Positions 1-4,937 of a stretch of 25,631 nucleotides of DNA are shown one piece after another. The notes under the pieces are model-generated. The model had not been told where the DNA came from. It ran no database searches and saw only the letters and a program-made list of their open reading frames with translations. This DNA is from a virus. The DNA is taken from positions 1 to 25,631 of IMG/VR virus record IMGVR_UViG_3300034375_012127; one strand, written 5' to 3'. The translations under genes were made by a program, and so were the position numbers. The number at the start of each line of letters is the position of its first letter. Position 1 is the first letter of the stretch.

Positions 1-2
1 CT

Positions 3-77
3 AAAGACTTACACACCGAGGCGACAGTAACAGATCCACAGAGACTAGGCTGGTGGTGGGGCGGAGGTGGCTTATAA
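3..77 (+). CDS. C-terminal end of an unidentified protein (5' truncated)
   Basis: An open frame enters from the left edge and ends at TAA (75-77), giving 24 residues that finish GWWWGGGGL. The tryptophan/glycine-rich ending looks like a real protein terminus rather than random translation, and strongly glycine-rich tails are common in phage virion proteins. The gene body is outside the window, so no function can be given. The other two forward frames stop within 30 bases. A 24-codon open stretch can arise by chance, so the call is tentative. Confidence 0.35.
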   Translation, partial: KDLHTEATVTDPQRLGWWWGGGGL

Positions 78-109
78 AAAATAAGAATGATTACAAATAG
101 TCAGTAGAA

Positions 110-190
110 ATGGCAAAAAAACCAAAAGGGGGGTGGGGCCCGAAATACAAAATAAAAAATTATGAAAATATAAATGGAGTGACCCTGTAG
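110..190 (+). CDS. Possible 26-residue micro-ORF, continued in frame past an amber codon
   Basis: ATG at 110 opens a short basic peptide beginning MAKKPKGGWGPKY and ending at TAG (188-190). The same frame stays open beyond the TAG for 18 more codons and ends at TAG 245-247. The second part again contains RGPKY, because the 14-bp repeat at 135-148 recurs in frame at 222-235. No good ribosome binding site precedes the ATG. It may be a tiny basic phage protein, a decayed gene, or an accident of the repeat. Confidence 0.2.
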   Translation: MAKKPKGGWGPKYKIKNYENINGVTL

Positions 191-235
191 GATACTGAGC
201 ATTTTTTTGAAAATTTACCTCGGGGCCCGAAATAC
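135..235. repeat. Exact 14-bp direct repeat, copies at 135-148 and 222-235
   Basis: ggggcccgaaatac occurs twice, with starts 87 bp apart. The second copy ends one base before the stop codon of the leftward 75-residue gene. Each copy contains the palindrome GGGCCC, which stands out in A+T-rich surroundings. A related gggcccgtata lies at 1859-1869 in the repA leader. Nothing else is recognisable in 78-235: I see no convincing terminator or tRNA. Confidence 0.6.
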
Positions 236-463
236 CTAAAAAGGTAGTTCGTCATCTTCTTCTATTTTTATAAGATTATGAAGTTTCCAAAGTGTTAATT
301 CAGCTGATGGGTTTTGTATTACTTTTTCGTTACCTTTAATCGCGCAGTGATCTGCAAGCTCTAATCGGTGCTCGTTGTTTTCAACGGTGTAAGACTTTAC
401 AACATTAGGGTGTAGTTTGATCCAATCTTTAATAATTTTTGATTTTTTATTTTGATGTTTCAT
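236..463 (-). CDS. 75-residue protein with an SSB-like acidic C-terminal tip
   Basis: The protein is small and charged, with a lysine-rich N-terminus (MKHQNKKSK) and an acidic end, IEEDDELPF. Bacterial SSB proteins end in an acidic stretch closed by DDDIPF or DDDLPF, which recruits helicases, primases and nucleases; that is established knowledge. With 75 residues it is shorter than a normal OB-fold SSB, so it may be a minimal single-strand DNA-binding protein or a peptide that imitates the SSB tail. It starts inside the last codons of repA (447-463 shared, different frame), with GGAAGAG a few bases upstream of its ATG. The two are therefore one leftward operon, probably with coupled translation. 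It ends with TAG. Residues 10-55 match no family I can name. The open frame is very probably a real gene; the SSB-related role is inference from the tail and its neighbour. Confidence 0.75.
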   Translation of the reverse strand: MKHQNKKSKIIKDWIKLHPNVVKSYTVENNEHRLELADHCAIKGNEKVIQNPSAELTLWKLHNLIKIEEDDELPF

Positions 464-1835
464 CTGACTCTTCCGTGTTTAAGTAAATTTCGTTAGTATT
501 TTTATCTTCTAATACGATGCCAAGCTCTAGAGCTTTTTTTAGTTTTTTTACGCCGTTAGATCTGTTTAGGTTTAAGGCATCGTATAATTCCATCTTTTTT
601 AATTTTTTACCATTTGATAATACGTTAATAAATTCTTTGGTTAGTTTATCTTTTTTTCTGTTTTCAGGGGAGGTTGTTTGGGCCTCCATAAGTTGCTCGT
701 TTCTTTTTATTTTAGCTTGTTCGGCATCGTAAAAATATAAGACTCCTTCATCGTTTTTTTGCATGTAGAAAATTCTGGAATCTCCGTCAGCCATGTAATT
801 TGATTTGGCGATGTTGTGGATAAAGGTTTTGTTTTTTTCTTCGGAATGCACGTTGTCATTTTGTTTGTTTGCTTTGTCTACCTCGATGCTGTGTCGGGCA
901 CCATTGATGAAGGACGCTGCACCCATAGATCCACCAGCAGAATAGGATCGGTATTTTACGTTGTCGGCAGCTTTGTTTTTATGGTGCAGTATTTCTACGG
1001 TTACGTTTAAGGTTTCACATAGATCCTCTACGTTGAGCATGAATTGCGTAGCAGTTTCGTTATCGTTCATGTCTGCTCCGTAGAGCTTGTTTAATGGGTC
1101 GGCAATTATTAGTCCAACGTTGCCGTAGTCTAAGCACGTTGCTTTTATGCAATTTAGGAACTCTTCACTTGGGTCGGTAAAAGTGCGCTTCATGCCACGG
1201 TTATTTTCACGCAAAGAAGAGAAGTCTACGGCGATGATGTTTTTCAGGTCTTGGGCGATGTCGGAAGCAGAGATTTTATGCACTTGGCAGAGGTGATTTA
1301 CGATACGTTTTAGTCTCCAATGGATTTGGTTTTTGGAATCTTCTTGTGCGATGATGAGTACTTGGCGTTTTTCTTTTACCTCGAATTTATCTAGGTATGG
1401 AAGCCCTGTAGCAATGGCTACTGCTTGCTGCAAAGTTAGGTACGACTTTCCAACCCCTCCTGCACCGTACAAAACGGTGGGAGCATTCTCGGGTAGAATT
1501 CCTTCGATTAAAAAGCTCTCAGGAGTAGGGTCGTAATTTAAGAATTCATCGAATGTAAAAACAGGAAGCACAAAGCCTTCTTTTTTAGGTGTATTTTTAC
1601 TGTCGTTTTTTGGCTGTTGGGCATTCCAAAATACCTCAATTTCTGTTTGAAAGTCTAATCCTGCTTTTTGGCAAAAAATATCGGGGATATCTCCGCACGA
1701 CATTAGGATATCAAAGAATTCATTTAATGGTATTTCTGCATAGAAGTGTTGTCTGAACAATTTTTCTAGCTCATCGAAGGCAGAATCGAGATTTTCTGCT
1801 TTTGTCAGGTCTAATTCGGCAGTCTGTGTCTTCAT
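447..1835 (-). CDS. repA: RepA-type hexameric replicative helicase / AAA ATPase
   Basis: This 462-residue protein has a RecA-fold ATPase core: Walker A GAGGVGKS at 124-131, a probable catalytic glutamate in IIAQED (about 161-166), Walker B VGLIIADP with Asp246, and LHHKNK at 283-288. A downstream SAGGSMGAASFINGARHS stretch (299-316) is typical of the plasmid RepA / phage AAA_25 family. Residues 390-455 are lysine-rich and helical and look like a winged-helix DNA-binding end. RepA-family proteins form hexamers that unwind DNA at iteron-bearing origins, and such repeats lie directly upstream here. The start at 1835 is supported by AGGAA at 1844-1840, four bases away. The leader contains a long structured element. 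The 75-residue SSB-tail gene follows with overlap. No primase domain is visible, so priming must come from elsewhere. Family assignment is firm; the symbol is by family resemblance. Confidence 0.85.
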   Translation of the reverse strand: MKTQTAELDLTKAENLDSAFDELEKLFRQHFYAEIPLNEFFDILMSCGDIPDIFCQKAGLDFQTEIEVFWNAQQPKNDSKNTPKKEGFVLPVFTFDEFLNYDPTPESFLIEGILPENAPTVLYGAGGVGKSYLTLQQAVAIATGLPYLDKFEVKEKRQVLIIAQEDSKNQIHWRLKRIVNHLCQVHKISASDIAQDLKNIIAVDFSSLRENNRGMKRTFTDPSEEFLNCIKATCLDYGNVGLIIADPLNKLYGADMNDNETATQFMLNVEDLCETLNVTVEILHHKNKAADNVKYRSYSAGGSMGAASFINGARHSIEVDKANKQNDNVHSEEKNKTFIHNIAKSNYMADGDSRIFYMQKNDEGVLYFYDAEQAKIKRNEQLMEAQTTSPENRKKDKLTKEFINVLSNGKKLKKMELYDALNLNRSNGVKKLKKALELGIVLEDKNTNEIYLNTEESDETSK

Positions 1836-1850
1836 TTTGTTCCTATGAAG

Positions 1851-1933
1851 CCTTAAGAGGGCCCGTATAGCTCTGAAAGAACAAAAGACTGCCAGAAAAA
1901 TGTACTTAAGGAGTGAGCTATACGGGCTTTTTT
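1851..1933. promoter_or_regulatory. Structured element in the repA leader: 13-bp inverted repeat plus interleaved 7-bp stem
   Basis: gcccgtatagctc (1861-1873) and its exact reverse complement (1915-1927) enclose a 41-nt loop. On the + strand the right arm is followed by six T (1928-1933), so it reads as the terminator of a short rightward RNA antisense to the repA leader. On the - strand it is a leader hairpin ending about 25 nt before the repA start. A second complementary pair, ccttaag (1851-1857) and cttaagg (1905-1911), alternates with the first, so both together would form an H-type pseudoknot, or else compete. Control of repA translation or transcription is inference. Confidence 0.55.
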
Positions 1934-1950
1934 AGGCTTTTATACGTTAT

Positions 1951-1981
1951 ATGTGAATAATTACTTCTTAAATGTGAATAA
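1951..1981. repeat. Direct repeat atgtgaataa, copies 21 bp apart, upstream of repA
   Basis: atgtgaataa occurs at 1951-1960 and again at 1972-1981, exactly two helical turns apart, just upstream of the repA leader hairpin. Read leftward, each copy gives TTCACA, a fair -35 hexamer, with TATAAC at 1951-1946 nearby. The spacing to any -10 is imperfect, so these may be operator half-sites for repA rather than, or as well as, promoter elements. No -10/-35 pair can be called firmly. Confidence 0.35.
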
Positions 1982-2036
1982 CTGGTGTGTACATTTACTG
2001 GCAACAAGGTAATAATAACAAAATAAGGCTATATAG

Positions 2037-2255
2037 GCAACATTTTGTTTGTACTTTAAAGGTAAATTTTAGAAGTTTGAGAAGTTTTTGGATGTTGCGT
2101 TTTATGTTGCATTTTTTAAAAATTTGAAGAGTTTTAAGGTAACATGAATGCTCGAGATCCGCTTTACGAAAGGGTTTGAGGTGTGTCGAAACATAAAACG
2201 TTACATAAATGCTGGAGATTCGCTCTACGAAAGGGTTTGAGGCATGTTGCGTTTT
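2037..2255. repeat. Iteron-like ATGTTGC boxes upstream of repA (candidate origin)
   Basis: The 12-mer ATGTTGCGTTTT occurs at 2092-2103, is followed directly by a tandem near-copy (2104-2115, one mismatch), and recurs exactly at 2244-2255. An inverted related pair lies at 2187-2206 (atgtaacgtttt when read leftward). Single heptamers appear inverted at 2037-2043 (gcaacat) and, with one change, at 2139-2145 (gtaacat) and 2200-2206 (gttacat). Direct and inverted boxes beside a RepA-family gene are the usual layout of an iteron origin. That they bind this RepA or a partner is inference. Confidence 0.55.
2139..2247. repeat. Two 48-bp imperfect direct repeats, 61 bp apart
   Basis: Copies at 2139-2186 and 2200-2247 agree at 41 of 48 positions, with an identical core tacgaaagggtttgagg. 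Each copy begins with a GTAACAT/GTTACAT box, so the repeat carries the iteron-like heptamer together with a longer conserved body. In the first copy, ctttacgaaag is a short palindrome. With two copies and a 13-bp spacer, this is not a CRISPR array. Confidence 0.8.
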
Positions 2256-2265
2256 TGCGATTTTC

Positions 2266-2290
2266 CTATATATATAAATATATATAATTT
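2266..2290. other. (TA)n-rich tract, possible DNA-unwinding element
   Basis: Between the iteron-like boxes and the large dyad lies an uninterrupted A/T tract of alternating TA and AAATA steps. Easily melted A/T tracts beside iterons are the normal site of strand opening in Rep-dependent origins, and the position fits. The sequence shows only the composition; the role is inference. Confidence 0.4.
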
Positions 2291-2302
2291 AGCAGGGCTA
2301 AC

Positions 2303-2412
2303 CAAGGGTATCTGCGGTGTATCAATGTAACCCCAAGATGGCCTGAGGCCACCCCATCAGGGGGCAGGTCTTGGGGGATTACATTTACACACCTAGACAC
2401 ACGGGTACCTTG
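2303..2412. repeat. Large imperfect dyad / cruciform-capable element
   Basis: The main arms are 2317-2338 and 2369-2392. They pair over about 20 positions with two mismatches and two single-base bulges, built around aatgtaa..ccccaaga and its complement. Inside, cctg/cagg (2342-2345, 2365-2368) and cccc/gggg (2352-2355, 2361-2364) extend the stem. Outside, caagg (2303-2307) pairs with ccttg (2408-2412). No T-run follows on either strand, so it is not a simple terminator. Its place between the origin-like repeats and the terminase genes suits an origin, a packaging (cos/pac) site or a regulatory hairpin; the sequence alone does not decide. Confidence 0.65.
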
Positions 2413-2452
2413 AATTCATATAAATATATTTGCCAAAAAGAAAGAGGGACTA

Positions 2453-2480
2453 TTAATATATTTTGCCAACCTGCTATAAT
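2453..2480 (+). promoter_or_regulatory. Extended -10 promoter driving the terminase/structural series
   Basis: TATAAT (2475-2480) is a perfect -10 preceded by TGC, which makes an extended -10. TTAATA (2453-2458) is an acceptable weak -35 with a 16-bp spacer. The predicted start of transcription is about 2486-2488, just before the ATG at 2490, so the first gene would be almost leaderless. The words atatatttgccaa (2424-2436) and atatattttgccaa (2456-2469) are near duplicates flanking the -35 region and could be an operator. Confidence 0.6.
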
Positions 2481-2489
2481 GAATTAACA

Positions 2490-2687
2490 ATGCCTGATAA
2501 ATACATCAAGAAGTATTCGTTCCATAATCGCAGTTGCCAAAAGATCAACATGACACATTCTTGCGCTTCTTGCCGAAGAAATATCAAGACACAAATTCCT
2601 GTGGACTTCGATGCTAACGGGAGAAACAAAGATTTTTTATCAAATTGCTCGTATTGCTTTACTAAAATTTTGTACCAAGAAAACTAA
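2490..2687 (+). CDS. Small zinc-ribbon-like protein upstream of TerL
   Basis: The ATG at 2490 gives a 65-residue protein, MPDKYIKKYS to LYQEN, with two CxxC knuckles: Cys25-x2-Cys28 and Cys53-x2-Cys56 (plus Cys16). That pattern suggests a four-cysteine zinc ribbon. A TTG at 2463 in the same frame would add nine residues but would put the promoter's -10 box inside the gene, so I prefer 2490. No ribosome binding site precedes 2490; with transcription starting near 2487 the message would be essentially leaderless. It lies where a small terminase subunit is usually encoded, and its stop is two bases before the TerL start. It has no visible helix-turn-helix, so TerS is only a positional guess. No family recognised. 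Confidence 0.6.
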   Translation: MPDKYIKKYSFHNRSCQKINMTHSCASCRRNIKTQIPVDFDANGRNKDFLSNCSYCFTKILYQEN

Positions 2688-2689
2688 AC

Positions 2690-4930
2690 ATGTCTAAAAA
2701 AGAGATTGCTAGAAGACTTCAAGCTTTGCAGAAACTTAGGGTCTTGAAAGCTAGAAAAAACTTGATAGATTTTGGGCTTTGTATGCTTGATAAGTACGAG
2801 CCAGAATGGTTTCACTACTTGATTGCTGACAGGTTAGAATCTGCAGAGAGAGGGGAGACTCCTCGTTTGATGATTTTTATGCCTCCAAGACATGGGAAGT
2901 CTGAGCTGTGTTCTCGTATGTTTCCTGCTTGGTTTTTGGGTAAGAATGGTGGTAAGGAAATAATTGCAGCAGCGTACTCCGCTGAACTACAGGCTTCTTT
3001 TGGTAGGGACGCTCGAGATTATGTTTTGAGTCCTGAGTATAAAGAGATTTTTCCAAATGCTCACCTACCCAAAGATGCCTCTGCAAAGACTGACTGGGAA
3101 GTACACCATGTTGTGGGTAAGAAGAAGAGAAGATCTAAGTACTTCGGTACTTCAGTAGCAGGTTCTGCAACTGGTAAAGGGGCGCATGTTTTTATAATTG
3201 ATGACCCTGTGAAAGATCGAGCAGAGGCTAACTCAAAAACTATTCGGGATCGAGCTTGGGACTGGTATACTTCGGTAGCGTATACTCGTTTGGAGGAGAA
3301 GTCATCTGCAGTTGTAGTGATTATGACTCGTTGGCACGAGGATGATTTAGCTGGTCGAATGATTGCTAAAGATAACGAGGCTTTATCTGACCCCAATAGC
3401 GAAAGGTTTTTGGAAGGCTGGGAGATTATAAGTTTACCTGCAATAGCCGAAGAAGACGAACGTTTTGAGATACACAACCCTGATTATCAAGAGAGACTGG
3501 GAGTTAAGTTTGTAGGTCGAAAGATTGGTGAACCTCTTTACCCAAAGAAGTTTCCTGTTGAGAGATACTCTCAGATTCGGGAACTTGATAGGGGGGATTA
3601 TGAGGCGTTGTATCAGCAAAGACCGTCTATTGAAGAAGGTGAAATATTTAAGAGAGATTGGTGGCATTTTTATAAAAAGTCCGATTTACCTCCTGATTCT
3701 ATTCTTGTTCTCCAGTCTTGGGACACAGCTTCTACACGTAACGAAACGTCTGACCCGAGTGTCGGTCTTACGGGTATGTGGGATGGGCGTAATTTGTACC
3801 TTACTCGTAGAGTGCGTGGCAAGTTTACGTATCCAGATCTTAAGCGAACTTTACTTGATGAATATGAGACTATTAAACCACACAAAGTTTTGGTGGAATA
3901 TAAATCGTCGGGAATTGACCTTGTTGAGGATCTTAAACAGACTTTACTTCCTATCACTCCTATTCACGTTCGTGGCGATAGCAAGTTGGCTCGTGCATTA
4001 TCTGCCACTCATCTTGTCGAGTCAGGTAGGGTGAGGCTGCCTGAAGGTGAGCTTTGGGTTGAAGAGTTTATAGATGAATTAAAGAAGTTTCCGAATGCTA
4101 AGAATGATGATCAAGTTGATGCGTTTTCTCAGATGGCACGTTACCTCCTTAACCTCATGGCTGACTCTGTATACGGAGACGATATTTCTCAATCTAACTG
4201 GTTTCCTTCTTTTCGTCCTCCGAGTAACTGGCCTATTATTCGTGCTGTTAATATTCCTTCTAATGGGGATCCTTTTTCTGTTTTATGGCTTGCTCAAGCT
4301 CATGGAGATACTGATCTTTTTGGAATCAAGTTTCCACACAATACTACGGTAGTTTTTGCTGAGCTTTACGGTACTGCGGAAGACTTCCATCCTTCGTTTA
4401 GAGGGGGGTCATACTCTGTGTCCGAGATTTTAGGGTACATTCGTCAGGTTGAGAAAAACTTTAACATGTACCCTAATCATTCGTTTTATTTTCAGGAGAC
4501 AGATGAGTTTGGATCTTTTTCTCAGACAAACTTAACGGAGTTAGTTAACGCTGGGGAGTTGATGATTCCGTTTGACCCAGATCACAGAATGACAGCCCCG
4601 TTTTTGAAACAACTTTTACGTGATGAACGTAAGCCTTTAATTATTACTTCTAATTGTAAAAATCTCTGGAGAGTGTTACCATTTTTAAAGCGGGATAATA
4701 CTGGTGCAGGTGTTTTCGCTAGAAATCAAGAAATTTCTTTGGTAGACTGTTTAATGATGGGTGTGTCTCCAATGATTCGTGGGGAGTTTGCGACTACCCA
4801 GATTACAAAAGATAACATATCTGAAAAGCAGCTGAACGATATAAGGTTCGAGAATATATTTAAGGAGTCTCCAGATGGAGGTTTTTTAACACCTTCGTTT
4901 AACCGTCCTGCTGATGGTTATGACGACTAA
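2690..4930 (+). CDS. terL: Terminase large subunit (packaging ATPase/nuclease)
   Basis: This is the motor that translocates DNA through the portal and cuts it. The ATPase has Walker A PPRHGKSE (residues 65-72), Walker B VFIIDD (167-172) and the following motif MTRWHEDD (212-219). The RNase H-like nuclease carries Asp345 (SWDTAS), Glu403 (LVEYKSSG), Asp473/Asp474 and Asp477 (NDDQVDAF), a complete acidic set. The protein has 746 residues, whereas such a two-domain TerL normally ends near residue 490-500. The extra 250 residues resemble a second nuclease-type fold with lost acidic residues (Asn521 in RAVN, Glu558 in FAELYG, Asp686 in SLVDCLMM). The ribosome binding site is weak, so translation is probably coupled to the zinc-ribbon gene ending two bases upstream. 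The portal gene follows directly. Confidence 0.95.
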   Translation: MSKKEIARRLQALQKLRVLKARKNLIDFGLCMLDKYEPEWFHYLIADRLESAERGETPRLMIFMPPRHGKSELCSRMFPAWFLGKNGGKEIIAAAYSAELQASFGRDARDYVLSPEYKEIFPNAHLPKDASAKTDWEVHHVVGKKKRRSKYFGTSVAGSATGKGAHVFIIDDPVKDRAEANSKTIRDRAWDWYTSVAYTRLEEKSSAVVVIMTRWHEDDLAGRMIAKDNEALSDPNSERFLEGWEIISLPAIAEEDERFEIHNPDYQERLGVKFVGRKIGEPLYPKKFPVERYSQIRELDRGDYEALYQQRPSIEEGEIFKRDWWHFYKKSDLPPDSILVLQSWDTASTRNETSDPSVGLTGMWDGRNLYLTRRVRGKFTYPDLKRTLLDEYETIKPHKVLVEYKSSGIDLVEDLKQTLLPITPIHVRGDSKLARALSATHLVESGRVRLPEGELWVEEFIDELKKFPNAKNDDQVDAFSQMARYLLNLMADSVYGDDISQSNWFPSFRPPSNWPIIRAVNIPSNGDPFSVLWLAQAHGDTDLFGIKFPHNTTVVFAELYGTAEDFHPSFRGGSYSVSEILGYIRQVEKNFNMYPNHSFYFQETDEFGSFSQTNLTELVNAGELMIPFDPDHRMTAPFLKQLLRDERKPLIITSNCKNLWRVLPFLKRDNTGAGVFARNQEISLVDCLMMGVSPMIRGEFATTQITKDNISEKQLNDIRFENIFKESPDGGFLTPSFNRPADGYDD

Positions 4931-4937
4931 AGGAATT

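Noticed and set aside
1861-1933. Simple terminator of a rightward gene
   Set aside because: No rightward gene ends before it; only leftward genes lie to its left, so an antisense RNA or leader structure fits better. The 41-nt loop is also large for a plain terminator.
2144-2242. Both 48-bp repeats can be read as a similar short peptide (NA[RG]D[PS]LYERV then TGA)
   Set aside because: Only the first copy has an ATG, there is no ribosome binding site, and the frame is about a dozen codons long; the similarity follows from the DNA repeat.
2139-2247. Two repeats with a short spacer, as in a minimal CRISPR array
   Set aside because: Only two copies, repeats 48 bp with seven mismatches, a 13-bp spacer and no cas genes; iteron-type repeats explain it better.
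1836-2462. tRNA gene or integrase attachment site in the large non-coding region
   Set aside because: No cloverleaf with a TTC-A loop and no integrase gene were found; the visible structure is explained by repeats and dyads.
2463-2489. TTG start at 2463 for the zinc-ribbon protein
   Set aside because: It would place the promoter's -10 box inside the gene and its purine-rich site is too distant; ATG 2490 follows the predicted transcription start.
3061-3477. Leftward open frame of 138 codons inside terL
   Set aside because: The opposite strand encodes the conserved ATPase motifs of TerL; no ribosome binding site or recognisable family in the antisense product.
3525-4034. Rightward 169-codon frame inside terL
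   Set aside because: It shadows the nuclease domain in another frame and its leucine/phenylalanine-rich product looks like a frame artefact.
4914-4937. Earlier in-frame start (ATG 4914) for the portal gene
   Set aside because: It lies inside terL without a ribosome binding site, while ATG 4938 has AAGGA directly upstream.
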